From contig RPQV01000018.1 of NCBI GenBank assembly GCA_003818595.1, forward strand, positions 1 through 16,834: a stretch of DNA of 16,834 bases, read 5' to 3'. The number at the start of each line of letters is the position of its first letter. Positions within the stretch are counted from its first letter, which is position 1. This DNA is from Calditrichota bacterium (GTDB lineage: Bacteria; Zhuqueibacterota; Zhuqueibacteria; Residuimicrobiales; Krinioviventaceae). Shown here piece after piece: positions 7,047 through 15,300 of the stretch. The notes under the pieces were generated by a model. That model did no database searches, had not been told where the DNA came from, and saw only the letters and a program-made list of their open reading frames with translations. A program made the translations under genes and the position numbers.

Positions 7047-7595
7047 ATGAGAATCATTGCCGGCGCGTATAAAGGACGAAGGCTTTTTACACCTCCGAAT
7101 CTCTCCATTCGTCCCACCTCAGACCGGGTGCGCGAGTTCATTTTTTCGTGCATCGGCGGAGATATAGAGAACGCTCAAGTACTCGATTTATTCGCAGGAA
7201 CCGGGGCCATTGGTTTGGAGGCGAAGAGCCGAGGCGCGGACAGCGTGGTTTTTGTTGATCTATCAGCTCAAGCGCTCGCAATTATTCGAAGGAATCTGGA
7301 TATGGTCGGACTGCAAGCTCCGCTCATTAAAATGTCAGCCGACCGATTTCTGCGATCTGTCGATACCCATGTTGCCTATGATTTCATTTTTTGTGATCCG
7401 CCATACGATGACAGGGCGTTTCACGATATACTTGATTCGATCCGCGATTGCCAACGGCTAAAGCCTGAAGGCCTGGTGATTTACGAGTCATCTGCAAGGA
7501 TTGAAGATGTTCAATCGGAAGGATTCACCATCATTAAAAAAAAAGCGATGGGTGACAGTCGAATCACATTTTATGGACTGAAGACCAGTGAATAA
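7047..7595 (+). CDS. rsmD: 16S rRNA (guanine(966)-N2)-methyltransferase RsmD
   Basis: RsmD methylates G966 of 16S rRNA using S-adenosylmethionine. The 182-aa product starts with the family's MRIIAG motif and has the SAM-binding loop LDLFAGTGAIGLEA (about residues 46-59), the acidic strand FVDLS, and the catalytic DPPYDD motif (117-122) in place of N/DPPY. Start ATG 7047 is chosen because MRIIAG is the normal N terminus; a GAGGGG at 7022-7027 lies too far upstream for it but is well spaced for an in-frame TTG at 7038. The stop overlaps coaD by 8 bp. rsmD next to coaD is a very common bacterial arrangement, which supports both calls. Confidence 0.95.
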   Translation: MRIIAGAYKGRRLFTPPNLSIRPTSDRVREFIFSCIGGDIENAQVLDLFAGTGAIGLEAKSRGADSVVFVDLSAQALAIIRRNLDMVGLQAPLIKMSADRFLRSVDTHVAYDFIFCDPPYDDRAFHDILDSIRDCQRLKPEGLVIYESSARIEDVQSEGFTIIKKKAMGDSRITFYGLKTSE

Positions 7596-8082
7596 GATAG
7601 CCATTTATCCCGGGACATTTGATCCGATTACCTACGGTCATGTTGATATTATCCAACGTGCCGCGGCGATTTTTGATCGTGTGATCGTTGCCGTGGCTAC
7701 CAATTCGCAAAAACGGCCTCTATTTACAGTCGCTGAACGCATGGATATGATTCGCCATGTTGTGGGCGATATTCCGCATCTGGAGATTGATCAAATTGAA
7801 GGATTGTTGGTCGATTATGCCGTCGAACGAGGCGCCCACGCAGTGATCCGCGGCCTTCGAGCGGTGTCCGATTTCGAGTTTGAGCTGCAGATGGCGCTGG
7901 TTAATCGCAAGCTGAATGAAAAACTGATCACTGTATTTCTAATGCCCCATGAAAAGTATTCGTACTTGAACTCCAGTATTGTTAAAGAATTGGCTCAATT
8001 CGGCGGAAATATCGAATGTTTTGTGCCGAAATATGTTCAGGAAAAAATTAAAGAAAAGATGAGGAACCATGAACGTCATTGA
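7588..8082 (+). CDS. coaD: Pantetheine-phosphate adenylyltransferase CoaD
   Basis: CoaD transfers AMP from ATP to 4'-phosphopantetheine to make dephospho-CoA, the next-to-last step of coenzyme A synthesis, in the cytoplasm. The 164-aa product has YPGTFDPITYGH with the T/HxGH motif at 15-18, the RGLRAVSDFEFELQMA block (88-103) and the LNSSIVKE motif (127-134) that closes over ATP. Length is normal. Translation starts at a GTG (7588) inside the end of rsmD, giving an 8-bp overlap; the first residues MNKIAIYPG fit the family exactly. The 3' end overlaps pta by 14 bp. Confidence 0.97.
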   Translation: MNKIAIYPGTFDPITYGHVDIIQRAAAIFDRVIVAVATNSQKRPLFTVAERMDMIRHVVGDIPHLEIDQIEGLLVDYAVERGAHAVIRGLRAVSDFEFELQMALVNRKLNEKLITVFLMPHEKYSYLNSSIVKELAQFGGNIECFVPKYVQEKIKEKMRNHERH

Positions 8083-9046
8083 AGAAATTCAGAAACGCGC
8101 GAGTGAGAATCTGAAACAGATTGTCTTCCCGGAATCGACGGATGAACGAGTGCTGCATGCCGCCGAACAGTTGTATGAAAAAAAATTGGTTATACCCGTG
8201 TTGATCGGCGATGAAGGACAGACGCTCGCGGCAGCGGAAAAAGTCAAGGCGGATATTTCCGGAATTCAAATCATCGATCCGCTGAAGGACAGCCGACGCA
8301 AGGAGTATATTCAACGCTATTATCAAAAACGAAAACATAAAGGTGTAGACCTGATCAAGGCGGAAATGGTCATGCAGCATCCTCTTTTTTATGCGGCGAT
8401 GGCGGTACACGATGGGCGCGCTGATGCGAGCGTTGCCGGTTGTGTCGAAACCACCAGCAATGTACTCCGCGCCGCGATTCAAATAATCGGGACTGCGGAA
8501 GAATTTTCCGTGGTTTCAAGCACCTTCTTGATGGTCTTGAAGGATGGAACCCCATTGACCTATGGCGATTGCGGCGTCGTACCTGATCCTGATGAGCAGC
8601 AATTGGCGGAAATTGCCATCGCTTCTGCCGAGTCACATAAAAAACTAACCGGGCAAAAACCAGTGGTGGCTTTGCTTTCCTTCTCCACCAAAGGAAGTGC
8701 CGAGCATGCCCTGGTGGATAAAGTGCGCAAGGCGACCCAAATTGCGCAGAACAGACGCCCTGATTTGCTCATTGATGGAGAGATGCAGGCGGATGCTGCC
8801 CTGGTACCGTATGTCGCCAATAAAAAAGCGCCGGGCAGCCTGGTCGCCGGCAAAGCGAATGTTCTCATTTTTCCGGATCTAAATGCCGGCAATATCGCCT
8901 ATAAATTGACAGAGCGCGTCGCCGGGGCTACCGCGTTAGGCCCTCTACTGCAGGGACTTGCAAAGCCGGCCAATGATCTGTCAAGAGGCTGCAAAGCAGA
9001 AGACATCGTTAATGTCGCCTGCATCTGCAGCGTTAAAGCAAATTAG
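8069..9046 (+). CDS. pta: Phosphate acetyltransferase (PTA family)
   Basis: Phosphotransacetylase interconverts acetyl-CoA and acetyl phosphate; some relatives act on butyryl-CoA. The 325-aa product is the short, single-domain type. Markers are IVFPESTDERVL near the N terminus, GRADASVAGCVETTSNVLRA, LSFSTKGSA, and LLIDGEMQADAAL. These are followed by ANVLIFPDLNAGN, and near the end come GPLLQG and the NDLSRGC block typical of Pta. The strong GAGGAA site just before the ATG lies within the coaD tail, which it overlaps by 14 bp. No acetate kinase gene is adjacent, so the direction of flux cannot be judged. The link with coaD through coenzyme A is suggestive only. Acetyl is the most likely acyl group but is not proven by sequence. 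Confidence 0.93.
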   Translation: MNVIEEIQKRASENLKQIVFPESTDERVLHAAEQLYEKKLVIPVLIGDEGQTLAAAEKVKADISGIQIIDPLKDSRRKEYIQRYYQKRKHKGVDLIKAEMVMQHPLFYAAMAVHDGRADASVAGCVETTSNVLRAAIQIIGTAEEFSVVSSTFLMVLKDGTPLTYGDCGVVPDPDEQQLAEIAIASAESHKKLTGQKPVVALLSFSTKGSAEHALVDKVRKATQIAQNRRPDLLIDGEMQADAALVPYVANKKAPGSLVAGKANVLIFPDLNAGNIAYKLTERVAGATALGPLLQGLAKPANDLSRGCKAEDIVNVACICSVKAN

Positions 9047-9073
9047 TTCATTAATTTTGACCCAAAGAGGTGA

Positions 9074-10264
9074 ATGATGCCGCATATTTCAAAGCGACTG
9101 GCTCAAATTTGTGAATCCCAAACACTTGCGCTCAATTCTGTCATGATGCGGATGAAACGGGAAGGAAAAGATGTTGTGAGTTTAGGCGCCGGAGAACCGG
9201 ACTTTGATACTCCCCCGCATATAAAAGAAGCTGCCATCAAAGCCATACAGGAAGGCTTTACCAAATACACGCCGGTGGACGGCCTGTTTGAATTAAAAGA
9301 AGCTATTTCAGCCTGGATAAAGCATGAACATGGCGTTCATTATAGCACGGAACAGATCATCGTGACGTGCGGCGCCAAACATGCTGTTTATCAGGGAATT
9401 TTGGCTGTCTGCGATCCTGAGGATGAAGTCCTTTTGCCCAAGCCCTACTGGGTGAGTTATCCTGAACAGATCAAGCTCGCGGGCGCGCAAATCGTTGAAA
9501 TGACACCCGGGGATGCCTCCGGCTTGAAAATCACGGCACAACAGTTGGAAAAGGCTATTACCTCAAAAACGAGGCTGCTCATTCTCAATTCACCCAGCAA
9601 TCCATCCGGTATTGTTTACAGCCGAGAGGAACTTGCCGCCATTGCTCAAGTTATTAAGCGTAGCGGTATCTATGTCCTTGCGGACGAGATCTATGACAAG
9701 ATAACGTTTGATGACCTTCCGTTCGCCAGCATGACTGTTTTCCCCGAGATCAGAGATCAGGTGATTTATGTGAATGGTGTTTCAAAAACATTCGCCATGA
9801 CCGGTTGGAGGATTGGCTTTTTAGCGGCACATCAGGAAGTGGCGACGGCGGTGAGAAATTATCAGGGTCATAGCACCTCTAATCCGACCTCCATTTCACA
9901 AAAAGCCGCTTTAGAAGGATATCGTGCGGATAAAGCTTTTTTGGCGGAAATGAAAAACGCTTTTCAGCAGCGCCGTGATTATGTGCATCAGAGATTGAAT
10001 GCCATGCCCGATGTTCATTGTGAGTTGCCGCAAGGCGCATTTTACGCATTTCCAAATTTTTCTGCGTATTATCATAAATCCGGCGGCATATGTTCGTCGA
10101 TGGACCTGTGCAGTTATTTGATCGAAAAATATAATGTGGCGATGGTTCCCGGGATTGCCTTTGGAATGGATGATTACTCTCGTCTATCATTTGCCACATC
10201 AATGCAGAACTTGGAAAAAGCGCTGGATCGTATTGAAAACGGTCTGGCTGATTTACGCCGATAG
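9074..10264 (+). CDS. PLP-dependent class I aminotransferase, aspartate aminotransferase-like
   Basis: This is a fold-type I aminotransferase of the subgroup that includes Thermus/Bacillus aspartate aminotransferases, which moves amino groups between aspartate or related amino acids and 2-oxo acids. The 396-aa product shows SLGAGEPDFDTPPHI, the KYTPVDG turn, LNSPSNPSGIVYS, ADEIYDKI, and the PLP lysine in VSKTFAMTGWRIGF (K238). An Arg near the C terminus (SRLSFATS) fits the substrate carboxylate position. Two ATGs occur at 9074 and 9077, both after the good AGAGGTG site; the first is used. Substrate could be aspartate, prephenate or another acid, because the subgroup is mixed. The gene continues the housekeeping chain; the next start lies 11 bp after its stop. 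Confidence 0.93.
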   Translation: MMPHISKRLAQICESQTLALNSVMMRMKREGKDVVSLGAGEPDFDTPPHIKEAAIKAIQEGFTKYTPVDGLFELKEAISAWIKHEHGVHYSTEQIIVTCGAKHAVYQGILAVCDPEDEVLLPKPYWVSYPEQIKLAGAQIVEMTPGDASGLKITAQQLEKAITSKTRLLILNSPSNPSGIVYSREELAAIAQVIKRSGIYVLADEIYDKITFDDLPFASMTVFPEIRDQVIYVNGVSKTFAMTGWRIGFLAAHQEVATAVRNYQGHSTSNPTSISQKAALEGYRADKAFLAEMKNAFQQRRDYVHQRLNAMPDVHCELPQGAFYAFPNFSAYYHKSGGICSSMDLCSYLIEKYNVAMVPGIAFGMDDYSRLSFATSMQNLEKALDRIENGLADLRR

Positions 10265-10275
10265 GAGTATTGGTC

Positions 10276-10512
10276 ATGCCGACATATGAGTATCGCTGCA
10301 ATTCCTGCGGGCACCATTTTGAGCAGTTACAACGGATCACCGCTGAGCCGGTTCGCATCTGTCCGATCTGTGGCACAGAAAGCGTCAGCCGAGTGCTCAG
10401 CGGAGGGAATGGTCTCATCTTCAAGGGTTCCGGATTTTATAGTACCGATTACAAGCAAAAGCCTGCAGCATCGAAAGAAACAAAAGAACCCGCAAAAAAG
10501 ACGGAAGAATAG
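10276..10512 (+). CDS. FmdB-family zinc-ribbon protein
   Basis: This 78-aa protein begins MPTYEYRCNSCG, the hallmark of the FmdB family of putative regulatory zinc ribbons. Two CxxC pairs (C8/C11 and C29/C32) form the zinc site. The conserved LSGGNGLIFKGSGFYSTDY block follows, and the tail is a Lys/Glu/Ala-rich disordered segment (60-78). ATG 10276 is chosen because GGAG at 10264-10267 is correctly spaced and MPTYEY is the normal start. The function of the family is not established. The TPR gene starts 2 bp after its stop. Confidence 0.93.
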   Translation: MPTYEYRCNSCGHHFEQLQRITAEPVRICPICGTESVSRVLSGGNGLIFKGSGFYSTDYKQKPAASKETKEPAKKTEE

Positions 10513-10514
10513 CC

Positions 10515-11642
10515 ATGAATGCCGAGATCGGATTAAACAGCGACCTCGAAGTCGCCAAGCGAAAATTGCACCTGCAGACCAGCTATTCGCCTGAAGCTCA
10601 CCAGGCAAGCGTCACTATTTTTGAAGGGGGCTTGTTTCTCAACAGGCGCGATTTCGGCATTGATGATTCGAACCATGAAGGCGATCTCGAGCACAAGGTT
10701 CGTCAGTGCCATGATCTTGTGCGCGCAGATATTGAGCTTTTGTTTCACATGGCTGAGAGCGTGCGCGCCTCAAAACATCCGCCTTCCATCAAACATCTTG
10801 GTCATTTGTTCCTGGAAAAAGGCTTTATTGAAGAGGCGGTCGAAGAGTTTGAGACCGTCAAAAGGATCGACGGGGTTGAGCTTGATATAGACCTTGAATT
10901 GGCAAGGGCATACTATAAAAAGGGCGACTATGATGCCGCCATGGCGCTGTTGAAAGTTATGGCCGAAAAGCGTCCGACATATCCCGATGTTCAATTGCTG
11001 TTGGGCCGATCACTTTGGCAATTGAAACAGTACGCTCAGGCGCGACAGCACTTTCAAAAAGCGTTGCAGTTAAATGAAAAATATTGGGATGCTCATTATT
11101 CTTTGGCCGTCTGCCTTGTGGAGAGCACAATCGATGATAAAGTCAATTCTGAATTGCCGCCTCCAATCGAGAGGTTGAAGGAGGCTGAACAATTATTTCG
11201 CAAGGCAGGCAGACTTTCTTCGGATTTGGATCATGAGCTGCTCGAAATTGGTTTGGAGAGAATGAAACTCGCCTTGAATGTTGAGGAAGCGTTGACTTGT
11301 TTCCAGCAGGCGAGAAAAGAAGAAACCACCAGCAGGCTTTTTGACAGCGAGTTTTATTTGAAATTTATGTTTGGTCAATTGGATGATAATTGTCGGACGC
11401 TGGATTATTATATCAGCACCTTGGCCGGCGTTGTGAATGAAAATCCTGATTATGCTGATCTGCGCCACAGTCTGGGAATTGCCTATTTGCTGAAAGGGTG
11501 GCAATGTTTCAGTCGTGCCACCCGTGAATTTGAGCATGCAGTGCAGATCAACCCGGAATATGAGAAGGCGAAGAAAAAGCTCAAATTAATGCAGAATGAT
11601 GGTAGAGGGCTGCTCATCCTTTTGCGCGCTGTTTTGAATTGA
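10515..11642 (+). CDS. TPR-repeat protein
   Basis: This 375-aa protein has no signal peptide or membrane segment, so it is probably cytoplasmic. The N-terminal part (about 1-85) does not match a family I know; its SVTIFEGGLFLNRRDF stretch looks like a short beta-rich module. From about residue 88 it carries tetratricopeptide repeats: LGHLFLEKGFIEEAVEEF, LARAYYKKGDYDAAMALL, LGRSLWQLKQYAQARQHF with QKALQLNEKYWDAHYSLA, and a last one with LGIAYLLKGWQCFSRA then FEHAVQINPEY near the C terminus. TPRs mediate protein-protein contact, and the partner is unknown. It starts 2 bp after the FmdB-like gene, and a 237-bp gap follows, so it probably ends the housekeeping operon. Confidence 0.85.
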   Translation: MNAEIGLNSDLEVAKRKLHLQTSYSPEAHQASVTIFEGGLFLNRRDFGIDDSNHEGDLEHKVRQCHDLVRADIELLFHMAESVRASKHPPSIKHLGHLFLEKGFIEEAVEEFETVKRIDGVELDIDLELARAYYKKGDYDAAMALLKVMAEKRPTYPDVQLLLGRSLWQLKQYAQARQHFQKALQLNEKYWDAHYSLAVCLVESTIDDKVNSELPPPIERLKEAEQLFRKAGRLSSDLDHELLEIGLERMKLALNVEEALTCFQQARKEETTSRLFDSEFYLKFMFGQLDDNCRTLDYYISTLAGVVNENPDYADLRHSLGIAYLLKGWQCFSRATREFEHAVQINPEYEKAKKKLKLMQNDGRGLLILLRAVLN

Positions 11643-11879
11643 AATCGATTTTCCCTCCTATATCCTCCAGCAGGTCTCCTCAATTTCAGATCAAAATGCT
11701 TTGTATGGTATAATAATTGCAATAAAACAACCGCTGTGACAAACGGCTTGATAAATTGCTTTTTGATGGTTAGTTTGTTCCTTGATTAAACACCTGTTAT
11801 GCGGTTGAAACGTTTTGCCGATCAGTTGAATCGGTTTGAACATTTTGAAGTGAAATCAGTAATTTTGAGTAAAAATCAG
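11643..11879. other. Non-coding gap with promoter-like and repeat signals
   Basis: No gene is supported here. The gap holds a pyrimidine-rich stretch with CCTCC-type runs (11653-11680), the TATAAT promoter candidate, and a weak bulged hairpin with a 5-bp stem at about 11728-11749 that is not followed by a T-run. Two 16-nt direct repeats that agree at 13 positions (CGGTTGAAACGTTTTG at 11802-11817 and CGGTTTGAACATTTTG at 11832-11847) lie 30 bp apart and could be regulator sites. The frame of the next gene can be opened back to ATG 11799, which would make the repeats coding, but that start lacks a ribosome binding site and would put 27 polar residues before the signal peptide. Confidence 0.5.
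11685..11714 (+). promoter_or_regulatory. Candidate promoter for the secreted-protein pair
   Basis: A perfect TATAAT lies at 11709-11714 with TTCAGA (four of six -35 bases) at 11685-11690, spacing 18. It sits in the first long gap after the TPR gene and points towards the secreted genes. It would give a 5' leader of about 160 nt before the ATG at 11880. Based on consensus match alone. Confidence 0.45.
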
Positions 11880-12362
11880 ATGAGAGAAAAAATATTGAAA
11901 CGCTGCGCCGTCAAAATGGCGGCATTGTTGTTGATGATGAGCACCGTCACGGCTGCTGAATCCTCATTAAAGGCTTTTGCCACCAACATTGAGCCCCTTC
12001 AATCAGCTGCTTACATTTTTAAAGTTGTTTTTGACGCACCTGTGTCACCCACGTCTCACTTTGAGGTCATGTTCCCCCACGGTTTTAATTTAAACAATGC
12101 CGTGATGGCCACCTCTGAGCAGCTTGACGGAATGCTGGTCATCACACCTCAAGACAGTATATTGATCGTGCGCCGAGAGCGTGCTGAGAAGGTGATTTTG
12201 CCGGGAAGTGTTATCGAACTCAAAGTGGCGATGGTGCTGAATCCGGCCGTCTTGGCAAACGATCAACAATTCAGCATTGTGCTCAAAGAAAATCAGGCTG
12301 CGGTGGAGCGTTTAAACTCCCGCTCCGCCGTTGAACGCTATGATACTCAAATAAATAGATAG
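11880..12362 (+). CDS. Small secreted protein, resembles N-terminal domain of next gene
   Basis: I do not recognise a family. From ATG 11880 the product is 160 aa with a signal peptide: basic MREKILKRCAVK, a hydrophobic core, and an Ala-rich cleavage region ending TAA before ES (about residue 27). The mature part (about 133 aa) is beta-rich and looks like one Ig-type sandwich. Its VMFPHGFNLNNAVMAT stretch lines up with VLYPDNFDLNQLTMAT in the first domain of the giant protein encoded 8 bp downstream, and DGMLVI lines up with NGVLKV, so the two are probably homologous. No strong ribosome binding site precedes 11880; ATG 11799 is an alternative start. The pairing suggests a partner or paralogue exported with the giant protein. 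Function unknown. Confidence 0.7.
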   Translation: MREKILKRCAVKMAALLLMMSTVTAAESSLKAFATNIEPLQSAAYIFKVVFDAPVSPTSHFEVMFPHGFNLNNAVMATSEQLDGMLVITPQDSILIVRRERAEKVILPGSVIELKVAMVLNPAVLANDQQFSIVLKENQAAVERLNSRSAVERYDTQINR

Positions 12363-12370
12363 AGCAGGTT

Positions 12371-15300
12371 ATGGTATTGCATCGAAATATTATTCAATTC
12401 GTTCTTCTCCTCGGCTTCGCTGCAGCTTTAACTGCTACAGCCGGAGATATCAGTTCAACACTGCAGGTGACACCGCAGATTAAATCAGTGGGGACCAATA
12501 CCCTGCATACCGTGAGATGGACGACGTTATCTCCGATTAACAGACGAGGAGTCATCGCCGTACTTTATCCGGACAATTTTGATCTCAATCAGCTGACCAT
12601 GGCGACAACTTATGATTACACCACTATGAATGGCGTGCTGAAAGTAGATTCGATCAGGACGGTGAATTATAAAGGAAAGAACTATAAGAAGGTCATTGTC
12701 ACCCGAAAAGACGGCGGCACCAATGACAATGGCCAGGGCAATGTCGGACTTCAGTTGGCAGTTGTCGGGAACGCAACAAATACCGGTTTTTATCGCCTTC
12801 GCCTTGAAACATACGTTCAAGATGCAAATCCTTTCACTGCAGCACCCTCAGATACGGGAAGCACAACCTTCCAGATTACAGAAAGCATCACCAATTTTAC
12901 CCTGAGTTCGGCAAATGCAGAACCCCGCGCCGGTGAAGGATTCACCGTTAACGTCACCAATGCCCGAGATGCGGAGGGAAAATTAGCGGATGGCATCATT
13001 AATATTGCTTTTCAAACAGGCTCCATTGCCGACCATACTGCGCCGGATGGTGCAACCAAACCAGTGCTCACGTCGATTTGGGTGCAGGACGGTAGCGGTT
13101 CGGCGACACAGACTTGCTACCGAGTTGAAAAGGTTCGTCTGACCGGCACGGTTTCCGGCGGAACAGCAACTGCGACGACAGGAGATATTAATGTAAAACC
13201 CGGCAGCCTGGGAAGCCTGACCATTTCTGATCCGCCGTTAACAACCACGGCCGGTCTGGATTTCGGTGTCGGCAACGATATTACAGTCACAGCATTTGAT
13301 TTTTGGAAAAATCGAAAAACCGATTTAAGCGGATTTCTATATTTTGAGGGTTCCGATCCCAGAGCCCTTTTCGATTATAACATTTCAAGTCCTTTTTATT
13401 TTGTCGGCACAGAAAGCGGTGTCAAGACGTTCTCCGGCGAAGCCTTTGAATTCAGAACTTCCGGGCTGCAAACATTCACCGCAGTCATGGGCTCAATCCG
13501 ACAAACCAGCAGAAATATTCAAGTATTGGCCGGAACCATCAAATCGTTCAATTTTGAAGTTATAAACACCCAGACTGCCGGAACTCCTTTTGAACTCAAA
13601 GTGATCAATGCGGTGGATGATTTCAATAATCCGGCCAACGCAACGGTCCAACCCAATTTTGTCTCAGGGACTCATAACGCACCCGACGGAACACAACCGC
13701 TCTTCAGCAAAATCACCGTGCAGAATGGCTCTGGAAGTGCTTTTCAAACTTTGGTTTTAGCAGAAAGTGTGCAGTTGGTTGGTCAGGCAACTGCAAGCGT
13801 CAGCGCGATTACCAATTCTTTTAATGTGTTGCCGACTTCTCTGAGCAGTTTCAAACTGACCGGACAACCCAGTTCGGTGGTTTCGGGCGCTTTTTTCTCC
13901 AACTCGATCACGGTGACGGCTTACGACGCCTTTGAAAACAGAAAGACCAATTTTTCATCGACTGTTACCTTTTCTTCTACGGACACAGATTCCCGTGTTG
14001 TTCTACCGGCGCCGACAAGTCTGATTTCCGGAAGCTATACTTTCCCTGGAACCAACTTTAAACTCTTTACCCTCGGAAATCAGAAGATAACCGCAACCTT
14101 TGGCAGCATCTCCGGTTCGAGTTCTGAAATTAAAGTAACCGGCCCCAATACCATTCGCATTCTTCGTGTTTTTACCGTCGATTCAACCGTCAGTCGTGGT
14201 CAAACACAGAGAATTGTGACCATGCAGGTTCAAAATAACGGCAGCGATCCATACGAGAACTATACGGCGACTCTGAATTTTCGTCAGGGCGCCCTCAGCG
14301 TTAACGGCGATTATGTCTCTGCGGCAATAACCGGTACCGCCATTGGAGCGGCTCAAACCATCAATCTCGATTTCCCGGTCGATATTAAAAGTACGGCAAC
14401 GCTGGGATCAATTATATTGGACGGCCAGATCAATGGATTTTACAAGGGCGTTTCTGCGCAGTCGAGTAACTCTGAATTGACTGATTCATGGATTGTGCAA
14501 CAGCAGGCGAATGTTCAGGCGCAAACCCTTTCGGTGACGCCGGATACGGTCTCCCGCGGCAGCGGCGGCATTGAATTAAAGTTGAGACTGGCCAATAACA
14601 TCGGTATGAACAATTCCGCTGATGCTCTGATCAACAATGTGTCATTCAGGTTTTTGAATGAGCAGTCCACGGATGTCACCACTTCATTTCAGGTGACGGC
14701 TGATCCGCTCAATCCTGTCAGAGTTGCAGGCAACTCCACGGCAGATTTAAAATTCTATTTAACCTCTTCCACCAATGCGCCCTTGGGCAGGATCGCTCTT
14801 TCCACTCAAGTAGAATTTCAGGATGCCAACATCCAGCAAAACCGCATTGCGAGCAGCGGAACATTGGCGACGTTCGTCAGCGTTGATGCACCGTCGCTCA
14901 ACATCACCAGCATAACGCCCGTCGACCAACCAACTGCCACCCTGGGACAGGATAAAGACTTTGTCGTCGAAATGAAGGTGCACAACATCAGCACTTCTGC
15001 AGTGAACATAAGCCTGGATCCGCAAAAGACCTATATCCGTTTTATTAAAAGCGGTCGGGAGTACATATCTCCGGATGATGTGCAATGGCCGACTGCTCTG
15101 CGCAGCGGCGGCACATCCATTCCGGCGGGAAGTGAAGGATATATCGATTTTATCGTACGTCAGATTAATGCTCAGGTTCCCACAGGCAATTTTACGATTC
15201 TCGGTCGGGTTGAGAGCGGCGACGGCTATTTCACCACTTCTGATTTGTCCGGAGCTTATGGCGCCATAGAAATTCAAAGCGCTGATGATGTCGTCATCAC

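Noticed and set aside
8048..8482. 144-codon open frame on the minus strand
   Set aside because: Antisense to the end of coaD and start of pta, both clearly identified by motifs.
11728..11760. Possible terminator after the TPR gene
   Set aside because: The stem is only about 5 bp with a bulge and a loop of about 10 nt, no solid T-run follows, and it lies downstream of the TATAAT promoter candidate.
14759..15277. 172-codon open frame on the minus strand
   Set aside because: It lies wholly inside the giant + strand gene, has no recognisable domain or ribosome binding site, and its Cys/Arg/His-rich make-up is typical of antisense shadow frames.
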